Positions 34,620 through 43,315 of a stretch of 64,000 nt of DNA are shown in pieces; position 1 is the first letter of the stretch; each line of letters begins with the position of its first letter. Under the pieces are notes generated by a model. It did not search any database and had not been told where the DNA came from. It was given only the letters and a program-made list of their open reading frames with translations. The stretch is from Lysinibacillus fusiformis (GTDB lineage: Bacteria > Bacillota > Bacilli > Bacillales_A > Planococcaceae), in contig JASENG010000005.1 in assembly GCA_030027265.1 (NCBI GenBank), positions 1 through 64,000 on the forward strand, in the 5' to 3' direction. Both the position numbers and the translations under genes were made by a program.

Positions 34620-36218
34620 TTAAGAATTGAAAACGGGTAATTGATTTCTATAGAAACGATTACTAAAATTCATTGCTTGACTGTTGAATAGTTCGGTTGG
34701 CATCTCTTTTAAATTGGGAGAAATAATTGGCCTATAATCCATGTTGCCCAAAATATCTTTTTCAATATCAATACCCGGTGCATATTCGATTAACTCGACA
34801 CCATCTTGATTTAATTGAAAGACAGCGCGTTCTGTAACAAAATATACTGGCTGTTGCTGCTCCCTCGCATAGTTACCGCTAAATGTAATTTGATTAACCT
34901 CCTTTAGAAACTTTCTGTATTTCCCTTCTTTTAAGATGTGTAATCTTCCATTCAAGATTTCGACTTCCAGCCCGCCCGCTGTAAAAGTACCTAAAAATAC
35001 AACTTTTTTTGCTGGTTGAGTGATATCAATAAAACCTCCACAACCAACTGCTCGGTTACCTAGCTTACTGACATTTACATTGCCAAAATAATCGACCTCG
35101 GCCATACCCATATAAGTAATATCTACACCCGCACCGTTGTAGTAGTCGAATAGATAAGGGTGTTCAATGATTGCATCCGCATTTTTTCCTATACCAAAAT
35201 CTGTTCCACCGGAAGGTACTCCTCCAATGACTCCTGATTCAACGGTTAAATGAATATTTTTTAAGATTCCTTCTTCACTTGCGACTGGACCTACTGTATC
35301 TCCTGGAATGCCAATCCCTAAGTTTACGACAGCATCCGGGAATAATTCCATAACCCCTCGGCGACCAATTATTTTTCTTACACCTAAAGGAATCGGTTCA
35401 AGCGCTTCTTGCGGAACCTTTAAATCTCCAGAATAAACGGGATTATAAAACGCGGAAGACGTTTGGCGATGTTCTTGTGCCGGGTCCTCTGCAAGAACGA
35501 TTGCGTCTACAAAAATACCCGGTATCACCACTTGCTTTGCGTGTAGAGTACTGCGGCGAGCGAAATTTTTTACTTGAACGATTACTTTCCCGCCATATCT
35601 TTTTGCTGCTTGAGCAACTGATAATGCCTCTAGTTTGATGGCTTCATCTTCCATTGTTATATTGCCGAATTCATCTGCTGTTGTCCCACGAATAATTGCA
35701 ACATCAACCGGAATGGCATTGTAGAACAAATGTTCTTCACCCTTTATTTCTACAACATCTACTAGGCTATTTGTTTGTTTTGCTTTTTCATTCATTAGCC
35801 CACCTTCTACACGTGGGTCAATAAAAGTTCCTAAACCTACTTTGGATAAGTTCCCGCTTTTACCAGAAGCCATCGCTCGGAATAAATGAGTCAATTGGCC
35901 TTGAGGCAAGCAATGGCATTCGACCTCATTTTTGTGTATTAGTTCACCCCACTTTGGCGCTAATCCCCAATGCGAACCAATGATTCGTTTTACAAGACCT
36001 TGATAGGCTAAGTGTTCTATTCCACCTTTTCTATCGCTTGAACCCGCACAGTGGATAAGCGTTAAATTAGATGGCTCCCCTTTTTCGATGAATCTTTTTT
36101 CAATCTCCTTTAATATCGTTTCACAGGAGCCCATTATTGCAAATCCGACAACAGAGATACTTGAATGACTCTTTATAAAATCAACTGCTTGTTGAACAGA
36201 GATTAATTTATTTACCAC
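34620..36218 (-). CDS. Family I CoA-transferase, fused subunits (copy 2)
   Basis: A 532-aa paralogue of the downstream gene with the same architecture. The catalytic Glu lies in LTVESGVIGG, and the N-terminal loop reads VGFAIMGSCETIL. It has a longer C-terminal tail (EMPTELFNSQAMNFSNRFY...). Differences in the N-terminal loop suggest different acid substrates, or that the two form a mixed complex. The frame is open to 36260, but GGGGGG lies 6 nt before a GTG at 36218 that matches the start of copy 1. An out-of-frame ATG in the same site would make only MRGK. It starts 16 bp after the SDR gene, so they share one operon. Confidence 0.93.
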   Translation of the reverse strand: MVNKLISVQQAVDFIKSHSSISVVGFAIMGSCETILKEIEKRFIEKGEPSNLTLIHCAGSSDRKGGIEHLAYQGLVKRIIGSHWGLAPKWGELIHKNEVECHCLPQGQLTHLFRAMASGKSGNLSKVGLGTFIDPRVEGGLMNEKAKQTNSLVDVVEIKGEEHLFYNAIPVDVAIIRGTTADEFGNITMEDEAIKLEALSVAQAAKRYGGKVIVQVKNFARRSTLHAKQVVIPGIFVDAIVLAEDPAQEHRQTSSAFYNPVYSGDLKVPQEALEPIPLGVRKIIGRRGVMELFPDAVVNLGIGIPGDTVGPVASEEGILKNIHLTVESGVIGGVPSGGTDFGIGKNADAIIEHPYLFDYYNGAGVDITYMGMAEVDYFGNVNVSKLGNRAVGCGGFIDITQPAKKVVFLGTFTAGGLEVEILNGRLHILKEGKYRKFLKEVNQITFSGNYAREQQQPVYFVTERAVFQLNQDGVELIEYAPGIDIEKDILGNMDYRPIISPNLKEMPTELFNSQAMNFSNRFYRNQLPVFNS

Positions 36219-36234
36219 GCATTTCCCCCCCTTG

Positions 36235-36975
36235 TTAAAGAACAAATCCACCGCCAACATTTATAACCTCAGATGTAATATAGGAAGCTTGATCAGAGGC
36301 TAAATATGCAATCATGTTCGCAACATCTTCAGGCCGACCTGCTCTGCCCAATGGAATTTTTGAAATCATTGTATCCCATACTTTCTCTGGAACACCGCGC
36401 GTCATGTCGGTCTCAATGAACCCTGGACAAATTGCATTACATGTAACATTAAATTTTGCCAGCTCACGTGCTGCAGTTTTAGTTAAACCTACAACTCCGG
36501 CTTTTGCCGCAGCATAGTTTGCCTGCCCAATATTCCCTAACCAGCTTGCAGATGAAATATTGATAATCCGTCCGCTTTGTTGTTCGCGCATATGAAGTGC
36601 TGCCGGCTGTAAGCAATTAAATACTCCCGTTAAATTAACTCCGATCACACTATCCCATTGTTCTTGACTCATTTTGTGAAGCATGGCATCTCGATTTATA
36701 CCTGCATTATTTACTAAAATATTTAATTGGCCGCATTCATTGATCGCATATTGAACCAATGCTTCTGCCTCATCGCGTTTCGCAACATTCGCAACAAATG
36801 ACTGTACTTTGTAACCCTTTTCACGGAATTCTGAAGCTGTAATTTCCAAGCCTTCAGCATTTATATCAGAAATGATTACGTGAGATCCCAAGCTTGCAAG
36901 TTTTTCTGCAATTCCACGGCCTAATCCACGTGCTGAACCTGTAACAATTGCTGCTTTACCAGTTAAATCGATCAT
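36235..36975 (-). CDS. SDR-family 3-oxoacyl/acetoacetyl-CoA reductase-like protein
   Basis: A 246-aa short-chain dehydrogenase of the FabG/PhaB group, expected to interconvert 3-oxoacyl- and 3-hydroxyacyl-CoA (or ACP) with NAD(P)H. The cofactor motif TGSARGLGRGIA (12-23), NNAG (about 89-92) and the catalytic YAAAK (Tyr about 152) are intact, with GRIINISS before it. AAAGGAG lies about 9 nt before the ATG. Its position between a thiolase and CoA-transferases points to CoA metabolism rather than fatty-acid synthesis. It is 25 bp after the thiolase. Confidence 0.92.
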   Translation of the reverse strand: MIDLTGKAAIVTGSARGLGRGIAEKLASLGSHVIISDINAEGLEITASEFREKGYKVQSFVANVAKRDEAEALVQYAINECGQLNILVNNAGINRDAMLHKMSQEQWDSVIGVNLTGVFNCLQPAALHMREQQSGRIINISSASWLGNIGQANYAAAKAGVVGLTKTAARELAKFNVTCNAICPGFIETDMTRGVPEKVWDTMISKIPLGRAGRPEDVANMIAYLASDQASYITSEVINVGGGFVL

Positions 36976-37000
36976 TTTTATTTCTCTCCTTTAATATGAA

Positions 37001-38179
37001 TTAATCAATATTTTCAAAGATTGTCGCGATTCCCTGTCCTCCACCAATACACATTGTTACAATCGCACGTTTTAGTCCTCTACGTTTCATATCATAGATT
37101 GATTTTACAGTTAAAATTGCACCGCTAGCCCCAATTGGATGCCCTAGAGCAATTGCACCACCATTTGGATTTACTTTATCTTCGGCAATATCCAAATCTT
37201 TAATGACTGCTACTGATTGTGCAGCAAACGCTTCATTTAACTCAATAACATCAATATCAGAGATGGATAGGCCTGCTTTATTTAATACTTTTTTCACTGC
37301 CGGTGATGGGGCGAATCCCATAATTTCCGGATCAACGCCTGCAACAGCTTGCTGACGAATATAAGCTAATGGTGTCAATCCTAATTCATCTGCTTTATCC
37401 TTCGACATTATGACTACAGCAGCTGCTCCTTGGTTGATACCTGATGAATTACCCGGAGTTACTGTCCCGTTTTCAACAAACGCAGGTTTAAGTTTTGCTA
37501 ATTTTTCAAGTGAAGTATTCCGTGGATGTTCATCCGTATTAAAGATTGTAACTTCACCTTTACGTCCCTTTACCTCAACGGGAACAATTTCATCTTTAAA
37601 GTAACCATTTTCAATGGCCAGTCTAGCATTCTCTTGACTCTTTAATGCAAACGCATCCTGTTCTTCACGTGTAATATTGAAACGTTCGGCAACTTTTTCT
37701 GCCGTAACACCCATTGCGTATTTGCCAAAAGGATCAGTTAATGCCGTTAATAAACCATCCTCCAAGACGTCATGCCCCATCTTGTATCCATATCGACCCT
37801 TTCTCACATAGTAAGGTAATAGATCCATATTTTCTGTACCACCCGCAACAATAATTTCTGCTTGGTCTGTTTGAATTGCTTGCACTGCACTGTTAATCGC
37901 TTGAAGTCCAGAACCGCAGAGTCGATTTACGGTTAATGCTGTTGAATTCGTAGGAATGCCTGCACCAATTGCACACATACGAGCGATAAATGCATTTTCA
38001 GCAACCTGACCAACACAGCCAATAATGACTTCTTCCACCAATTCCGGAGTAACACCCGCTCTTTCTAATGCCTCTTTAATGGCAATAGAACCCAATTCTG
38101 CCGGGTGTACATCCTTAATATTTCCGCCCATTGTTCCAATCGCCGTTCTTGCTCCACCTACGATAACTACTTCTTTCAT
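37001..38179 (-). CDS. Acetyl-CoA C-acetyltransferase (thiolase)
   Basis: A thiolase II-type enzyme that cleaves a 3-oxoacyl-CoA with CoA, or runs in reverse. All signature residues are seen: C88 in NRLCGSGLQA, NEAFAAQ, GHPIGASGA with the catalytic His, and the second Cys in CIGGGQG. Length (392 aa) is normal. AGGGGAAATG lies upstream of the ATG. The 77-bp gap before it contains one of the three LacI-type operators, so thiolase-SDR-CoA-transferases can be transcribed as a separate regulated unit. Confidence 0.95.
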   Translation of the reverse strand: MKEVVIVGGARTAIGTMGGNIKDVHPAELGSIAIKEALERAGVTPELVEEVIIGCVGQVAENAFIARMCAIGAGIPTNSTALTVNRLCGSGLQAINSAVQAIQTDQAEIIVAGGTENMDLLPYYVRKGRYGYKMGHDVLEDGLLTALTDPFGKYAMGVTAEKVAERFNITREEQDAFALKSQENARLAIENGYFKDEIVPVEVKGRKGEVTIFNTDEHPRNTSLEKLAKLKPAFVENGTVTPGNSSGINQGAAAVVIMSKDKADELGLTPLAYIRQQAVAGVDPEIMGFAPSPAVKKVLNKAGLSISDIDVIELNEAFAAQSVAVIKDLDIAEDKVNPNGGAIALGHPIGASGAILTVKSIYDMKRRGLKRAIVTMCIGGGQGIATIFENID

Positions 38180-38212
38180 TTAACATTTCCCCTTCCAGGT
38201 TTTAATTCTTAA

Positions 38213-38230
38213 AATCTAATCGTTTAGATA
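38213..38230. promoter_or_regulatory. LacI-family operator, site 1 (thiolase)
   Basis: aatctaatcgtttagata, 34-51 bp upstream of the thiolase start. It matches the sites at 44223-44240 (17 of 18) and 45378-45395 (as reverse complement). The central CG and palindromic arms are typical of LacI-family operators. Confidence 0.8.
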
Positions 38231-38256
38231 TTCTTTTAAAAAATTTTTTCTTTCAT

Positions 38257-39291
38257 TCAATGTTTGGGCATCAGCAATGTTTTAAAGCCCTTTCCATCCT
38301 TGACAGAGTTAATGGCTTCTTCCCAATCTTCTAATTTATATTTATAAGAAATTAAAGATTTTAAGTCTACTTTATTTTCCTTCATTAATGACAATGCAAT
38401 GTCCCAGGATGTGGGGTTTGAAGCAAATCCATTTACATATTTAATTTCTTTCATTAAAAATAAATCAGAATCAAATTGAATCGGCTTGCCAAACAGCCCA
38501 ACTTGTATAAGTTCCCCTTGTTTTTTTAATAATTTCAGGCAATTGCCAAGTGAGGATTCATGACCTGCACATTCTATGGCTACATCAAATCCGTAGGGAG
38601 TACTCAAATTTTGCAGTTTCTCGAATGCATCAGGTTCTTCAATATTAAGCGTTTCATAGGCCCCAAACTCTTTTGCTATTTTAAAACGCTCTTGATCCCT
38701 GGACGTACCCACAACAATAACTTTCGCCTCCTTTGCAATACTTATTTGCAAGGCGAGCATTCCAATTGTTCCAACTCCGGATATCAATACATGGTCATCA
38801 GGTTTTATATTCCCGCGTTCGATTAAACATCTTGCCACACATGCTAATGGTTCGGATAATGCCGCTTCTTCAAGGCTGATATTTTCCGGTATTTTATAAA
38901 CTGCTTTAGAAGGAACCGTGATGTATTCTGCAAAAGCTCCGTTAACGCCCGAGCCGATGGATTTCCTGGAGTTGCACAACATCAATGTCCCTTTTTTACA
39001 ATAGATGCACTTACCACAAGTAACCGCAGCTGTTAAAGAAACTACTCGCTCTCCAATCTTAAAGTTTTCAACATTTGCTCCTGCTTCTACTATCGTCCCA
39101 GAAAATTCGTGTCCCATAATTACAGGCATGCTTGAAGGATACTCGTCATGAATAATATGCATATCTGTTCCACAAATTCCTGCAGCATGTACTTTAATTT
39201 TTACTTGATCTTCAAATTCGATTTCAGGTTCTTGCATCTCTTCTAAGGCTACACCTGAATAACCTTTCTTGATTTTCATTAACGCTTTCAC
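38257..39291 (-). CDS. Zinc-dependent alcohol dehydrogenase (MDR family)
   Basis: A medium-chain dehydrogenase of the threonine/sorbitol/butanediol dehydrogenase group, oxidising a secondary alcohol with NAD. Catalytic zinc ligands lie in AGICGTDMH and GHEFSG, and four structural-zinc cysteines in CGKCIYCKKGTLMLC. The nucleotide-binding GVGTIGMLA is present. The frame opens with a GTG at 39303, but GGGTG lies 5 nt before another GTG at 39291 (344 aa). In the island it may oxidise the hydroxyl group of the imported acid before CoA activation. The exact substrate is not predictable. Confidence 0.92.
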   Translation of the reverse strand: MKALMKIKKGYSGVALEEMQEPEIEFEDQVKIKVHAAGICGTDMHIIHDEYPSSMPVIMGHEFSGTIVEAGANVENFKIGERVVSLTAAVTCGKCIYCKKGTLMLCNSRKSIGSGVNGAFAEYITVPSKAVYKIPENISLEEAALSEPLACVARCLIERGNIKPDDHVLISGVGTIGMLALQISIAKEAKVIVVGTSRDQERFKIAKEFGAYETLNIEEPDAFEKLQNLSTPYGFDVAIECAGHESSLGNCLKLLKKQGELIQVGLFGKPIQFDSDLFLMKEIKYVNGFASNPTSWDIALSLMKENKVDLKSLISYKYKLEDWEEAINSVKDGKGFKTLLMPKH

Positions 39292-39340
39292 AGTTACACC
39301 CACTTTAAGAAATAATAACTTTTAATCTACTAACTAATTA

Positions 39341-39354
39341 ATAATCTAGATTAT
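39341..39354. promoter_or_regulatory. Palindrome before the alcohol dehydrogenase gene
   Basis: ataatctagattat is a perfect 14-bp palindrome 50 bp upstream of the dehydrogenase start. It contains the aatcta/tagatt half-sites of the LacI-type operators but lacks the central spacing, so it may be a degenerate or unrelated site. Confidence 0.35.
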
Positions 39355-39400
39355 CAATAAAATGTTTTGCCCATGAATTTACTTTGCGTCATCCTTATTT

Positions 39401-39598
39401 CTAGCTGTCTTGCTTACGATCAGCGACTAATTCTCCACCAATACTGAATAAATCTGATTTCAATTCTATGAGCTCAATTCTTACATTGTCAGGCGTTATT
39501 TCCAAACTATTGCATACTGCCTCTGTCACTGATGATACTAGTACTCTCTTTTTTTCAATCGATCTGCCTTCAACAAGTTTTAATGAGATGTATGGCAT
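39401..39598 (-). CDS. 4-oxalocrotonate tautomerase-like protein
   Basis: A 65-aa protein of the tautomerase superfamily, whose catalytic base is the N-terminal proline exposed after removal of Met; the sequence starts MPYISLKLVEG as required. The family interconverts keto and enol forms of 2-oxo acids. GGGAG lies about 9 nt before the ATG. In the island it could ketonise an enol product, but many such small tautomerases have unknown substrates. It sits between the TRAP permease and the alcohol dehydrogenase. Confidence 0.9.
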   Translation of the reverse strand: MPYISLKLVEGRSIEKKRVLVSSVTEAVCNSLEITPDNVRIELIELKSDLFSIGGELVADRKQDS

Positions 39599-39655
39599 CT
39601 TTTGACACTCCCTAATTGTTTTTTAATATAAACCAAAAAGATTAAGACAATATCA

Positions 39656-40936
39656 CTATTCTACTAGTAAAACCGATGGCAAATATGTTGCTAATGATGG
39701 CAGCAGTACTACTAATACAACAACGAATAACATCACTAAGAAATAGGGGATTACATAAGGAATGGCATCTTTCAGCTTACCTTTGCCAATTCCAATGGCA
39801 ATATTTAATATCGCACCTACTGGAGGGGTAATACCCGCAAATACTAAACTAGCAACGATAACAAATCCAAAATAAATAGGGTCATATCCTATAGTTGTCA
39901 CTAATGGAGCCAAAATTGGAGCAAGAATAATTGTCGCTGCAATTGTTTCAATAAACATTCCCAGGAAAACAATGAAAACAACAATTAATAATAATAAAAC
40001 TGTTGGATTTTCTGTAATGCTCGTCAAAAAGTCTACAACCATTAATGGAAGCTTGCCAAATGCAACCAGCCATCCTAATATACCTGCACCTGCAATAATC
40101 AATGCAATCATAGAGGTTGTTGCAGCAGATTCAACAAAAACTTTATATAAACCTTTCATATCCAATTCTTTATAGACGAATAGACTAAGAATTAGTGCGT
40201 AGACAACCGCGATAACACCAGCTTCCGTCGCTGTAAAATAACCTAAAACTATTCCACCCAGAACAATCAATGGCATGATTAATGCCCAAACCGCATCAAG
40301 CGTAGCCTTTCCAATTTCTTTAAAGCTGGGTTTACCTTCTTCTTTTAAATTGTATTTCCTGCCAAAATAGTAAGTTAATATCATTAGTCCTAATCCCATT
40401 AATAGTCCAGGAATAACTCCAGAAATGAACAATCCAACTATGGACACGTTCGTGATAACAGCATATAAAATCATTGTCAAACTTGGAGGAATAATTGGGC
40501 CAAGCGAACCCGCACAGGCTAGAATTGTTGCAGCAAGGCCGGTTGGATACCCTTTTTTCTTCATGGCAGGCATCATCACACTGCCTACAGCAGCTGTGTC
40601 AGCAGCAGCAGATCCTGATACTCCTGCAAAAACAATACTTGTCAAAACGGTTGATAACCCTAAACCTCCACTAATATAACCAACTATTGAATTCGAGAAA
40701 TTCACCAGTCTTCTTGAAATACCACCGTGCTCCATAATTGAACCTGCTAATACAAACAATGGAATTGCCAATAGCGCAAATGAATTAATCCCTGTAAACA
40801 TTCGTTGTGTTATTAAAGCAAGGCCGAGTCCACCGTCTGCAAATAAACCAAATAGTGAGGATGCCCCCATTGCAAATGCAATAGGGACTCCAATTATTAT
40901 CAATAATAAGAAACTAATCACCAGAACTATTAACAA
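39656..40936 (-). CDS. dctM: TRAP transporter large permease DctM
   Basis: The large membrane subunit of a tripartite ATP-independent (TRAP) transporter, using a sodium or proton gradient to import a carboxylate delivered by DctP. About 12 helices are seen, with family stretches FALLAIPLFVLAGSIMEHGGISRRLV and AGSLGPIIPPSLTMILYA and a GITPPVGAILNIA segment near the C-terminus. The frame opens with a GTG at 40945, but GAGGTGA lies 5-6 nt before a TTG at 40936, which I prefer (426 aa). The 5' end overlaps dctQ by about 23 bp. Confidence 0.94.
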   Translation of the reverse strand: MLIVLVISFLLLIIIGVPIAFAMGASSLFGLFADGGLGLALITQRMFTGINSFALLAIPLFVLAGSIMEHGGISRRLVNFSNSIVGYISGGLGLSTVLTSIVFAGVSGSAAADTAAVGSVMMPAMKKKGYPTGLAATILACAGSLGPIIPPSLTMILYAVITNVSIVGLFISGVIPGLLMGLGLMILTYYFGRKYNLKEEGKPSFKEIGKATLDAVWALIMPLIVLGGIVLGYFTATEAGVIAVVYALILSLFVYKELDMKGLYKVFVESAATTSMIALIIAGAGILGWLVAFGKLPLMVVDFLTSITENPTVLLLLIVVFIVFLGMFIETIAATIILAPILAPLVTTIGYDPIYFGFVIVASLVFAGITPPVGAILNIAIGIGKGKLKDAIPYVIPYFLVMLFVVVLVVLLPSLATYLPSVLLVE

Positions 40937-41396
40937 GATTCTCACCTCGGTTTTTCATTAATTTAATATAAAGTTCCACCTGAGCAACAATCATTAAAAT
41001 TGCGCCGATTGGTAAGGCAGCATAAATGATGCCCATCGGTACTTGTATAACTGGAGATAATTGCGTCATGTTCATCATTGATAGTTGTGAACCGTAAATG
41101 ACTACTACACTTAGGAACAACAAACTGCAAATATTTCCAATAGTAAAAGTTACTTTCCAGATTGGTGTTGGCAACGCATCTTCAATTAAATCAAATCGAA
41201 TATTCATTCCTCTCCGAATCATTGAAAATGCCCCGATACAAATTAACCAAACAAATAAGAATCTTGAAAGTTCCTCGGTCCAAGTGATATTTGTCATTTT
41301 AAACATGCGTCCCATCACTTGTAAAAAAACATCCGCAACTAAAAGGGCAAATAATATGACACTTATAAAATCAACTATTTTAGCCAAGAGTTTCAA
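40914..41396 (-). CDS. dctQ: TRAP transporter small permease DctQ
   Basis: A 160-aa protein with four membrane helices (about 8-30, 45-65, 82-105, 122-145) and the family stretch TWTEELSRFLFVWLICIGA. It forms the membrane unit with DctM. The start is a TTG at 41396 with GGAG 8 nt upstream; that ribosome binding site overlaps the last codons of dctP. The overlap with dctM implies coupled translation. Confidence 0.93.
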   Translation of the reverse strand: MKLLAKIVDFISVILFALLVADVFLQVMGRMFKMTNITWTEELSRFLFVWLICIGAFSMIRRGMNIRFDLIEDALPTPIWKVTFTIGNICSLLFLSVVVIYGSQLSMMNMTQLSPVIQVPMGIIYAALPIGAILMIVAQVELYIKLMKNRGENLVNSSGD

Positions 41397-41401
41397 TTAA
41401 A

Positions 41402-42430
41402 TCACTCCTTAGCCTTTTTAATGATTTCATAATATTTTTGCAGATTGTTTGCTTTCACATAATCCTCAGTAACTTTTTCAGAAATTCCGTTCATTTCGGA
41501 AACGTCCACATCTAAAGTTTCCATTCCCTTTTCTTCCATAAGCTCTCTTGCTTCAACATTCATCTTTAAAGATTCTTCAAAATAAACATCGATCGTTTCA
41601 TCAATCGTTTCTTCAATTAACTTTTGATCCTCAGCACTTAACTTTTCCCATGTAGCTTTACTTATATTGATGGTTTCAAATGTTAAATTATGGTTCGTTT
41701 CAACGATATACTTACCTAGATCCCAAATGTTGATTGTCGATAAGAACTCTGCATTACTCTCCAAACCATCTACTACCCCTGTTTCCATGGCAGATAAAGC
41801 TTCTCCAGTAGGCAGTGCAACTGTTTGGACACCTAATTCTTTAAAAGTTTCAACGATTTGTGGAGATTCAAGGGTACGAAGCTTCAATCCATTGAACTCA
41901 TCAAGTGATCCTACTTTTTTACTTTCACCCAATACCGTGAATCGATAACCTACAGGCTCTATCGCCAATGTTTTGATGCCAATCTCTTGTTCAATCTCTT
42001 CCTTTATTACATCGCCTAATTCACCTTGAACAATTTCCATTCCTTCTTCCATCGAACCAAACATTTGCGGCAAGTCTAGAATTCCTAATGGAGTATAATA
42101 GTTTGATACTACAGCAGTATCACCTAAAGACATATCAACAGTTCCGATTTTTAGACCTTCAATTAAATCACGTTGATCCCCGATTTGACCATTTGCATAA
42201 ACATCTACAGAAATTCTTCCATCCGTTTTTTCTTCGATTAATTTTGCAAACAATTCAGCTTGTTGGCCTAAAGTATGGTTTTCGGCTAAATGGTGACCAA
42301 ACTTTAAAACAATGCTTTCCGATGACGAACCGGGTGCTGATGTCGTTACTTTGGTATCGGAGTTTGATCCACAAGCACCTAGTACAACTAAAACTCCAAC
42401 CAAGAACACAGATAAAATCAATTTTTTCAT
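41402..42430 (-). CDS. dctP: TRAP transporter solute-binding lipoprotein DctP
   Basis: The extracellular receptor that picks up the carboxylate substrate. The signal peptide MKKLILSVFLVGVLVVLGAC ends in a lipobox, so it is lipid-anchored. The mature part follows the DctP fold: KFGHHLAENHTLGQQAELFAKL, the G-Q-I-G-D-Q-R-D block and GLKLRTLESPQIVETFKELG. The last contains the Arg that usually binds the substrate carboxylate. The frame has ATGs at 42436 and 42430; GGGGG lies about 8 nt before the second. A cre-like site lies 116-131 bp upstream. Family members bind C4-dicarboxylates, sialic acid, keto- and hydroxy-acids, so the ligand is open. Confidence 0.94.
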   Translation of the reverse strand: MKKLILSVFLVGVLVVLGACGSNSDTKVTTSAPGSSSESIVLKFGHHLAENHTLGQQAELFAKLIEEKTDGRISVDVYANGQIGDQRDLIEGLKIGTVDMSLGDTAVVSNYYTPLGILDLPQMFGSMEEGMEIVQGELGDVIKEEIEQEIGIKTLAIEPVGYRFTVLGESKKVGSLDEFNGLKLRTLESPQIVETFKELGVQTVALPTGEALSAMETGVVDGLESNAEFLSTINIWDLGKYIVETNHNLTFETINISKATWEKLSAEDQKLIEETIDETIDVYFEESLKMNVEARELMEEKGMETLDVDVSEMNGISEKVTEDYVKANNLQKYYEIIKKAKE

Positions 42431-42545
42431 AAACATTTCCCCCTTGTTTTAAGAAAAATTTTTATTCTGTTTCAGAACCTCCACAAACATTACATACCTG
42501 ATTGAACATTTATAAAAGGATACAATCGAACATAAAATCGTTAAT

Positions 42546-42561
42546 ATACAAGCGCTTTCAT
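42546..42561. promoter_or_regulatory. CcpA cre-like site
   Basis: On the minus strand atgaaagcgcttgtat matches the catabolite-responsive element WTGNAANCGNWNNCAW with one mismatch. It lies between the VOC gene and dctP, upstream of the TRAP genes, suggesting glucose repression of uptake. Confidence 0.6.
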
Positions 42562-42617
42562 TTTCTAGTATTCATTGACCGTTTTCATTCGAAAAAGAAA
42601 GTATATTACACTCCCTT

Positions 42618-43079
42618 TTATTTTGGCGGCTGGAATAATTCCAGTGTAATTCCATCAGGATCAAAGAAGTAGATTGTATATCCCCCTCTATTTCTTCCTT
42701 CTTTGATACTAATTGGCTTTTCAGCTTTGAACTTAACACCAGCAGAACTTAAACGATCAAACTCTGCATGAATATCATCTACTACAAAGGCAATATGTCC
42801 TACACCGGTATTCTTCGTCTCTAGATTGATATCAGTTCCCTTTGGATTGATGTATTCAACCAATTCGATTACATGACCAGATACGCCATGGTCTATATTC
42901 GAAATTGCAAACATGGCTACCTTCAAATGAGCATTTTCATAGTTTACAAGTTTTGAAGTATATTCATTATTTTGTGATTGTTCATGAATCAATTCCAAAC
43001 CTAAAAGATCCCTGTAAAATCTTTTGGAAGCTTCTAAATCTTTAACGGTAAAGCTAAAATGCCAAATTCCACGTATCAC
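42618..43079 (-). CDS. VOC (glyoxalase-fold) family protein
   Basis: A 153-aa protein with two beta-alpha-beta-beta-beta units. The first is IWHFSFTVKDLEASKRFYRDLLGLEL, where the His is a likely metal ligand. The second is GVGHIAFVVDDIHAEFDRL, again with a His, ending YFFDPDGITLELFQP with the final Glu ligand. This is the metal-binding pattern of glyoxalase I, methylmalonyl-CoA epimerase and extradiol dioxygenases. Given the CoA genes around it an epimerase or isomerase is attractive, but it is not proven. The start is a GTG at 43079 with GGAGG 6 nt upstream. Confidence 0.9.
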   Translation of the reverse strand: MIRGIWHFSFTVKDLEASKRFYRDLLGLELIHEQSQNNEYTSKLVNYENAHLKVAMFAISNIDHGVSGHVIELVEYINPKGTDINLETKNTGVGHIAFVVDDIHAEFDRLSSAGVKFKAEKPISIKEGRNRGGYTIYFFDPDGITLELFQPPK

Positions 43080-43219
43080 CTTTTTCCTCCTATTTTTTGA
43101 TGCTTAGAGTTGTGTATGCCTTAAATGTAAGTATTTTCAATATTCATCATGGGTTAATCCAATGTCTCAAAATCTCCGTCAATATTAATAGATTGAATTT
43201 TCTGACAAAAAACTACAAA

Positions 43220-43293
43220 ATGAGCCCTAAGTTAGCAAGTTATGTAGTTCTTTAAGTTACTAACTTTCCAAAGTATCCATTTGATAGGCTCAT
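43220..43293. repeat. Nested inverted repeat, possible MITE or terminator
   Basis: Outer arms atgagcc and ggctcat enclose inner arms aagttag and ctaactt; an overlapping alternative pairing aactaca/tgtagtt also exists (43211-43217 with 43243-43249). On the minus strand the structure follows the hydroxyacyl-CoA dehydrogenase stop and runs into TTTTGTAGTTTTTTG, so it could terminate transcription. Its length (74 bp) and matched ends also fit a small non-autonomous mobile repeat. Confidence 0.5.
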
Positions 43294-43315
43294 CCCAATT
43301 CTTGCAGAAATAATT

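Noticed and set aside
36200-36240. ATG overlapping the CoA-transferase copy 2 start as the real start or a leader peptide
   Set aside because: It is out of frame and ends after four codons; the in-frame GTG with proper spacing is the better start. A coupling role cannot be excluded but has no support.
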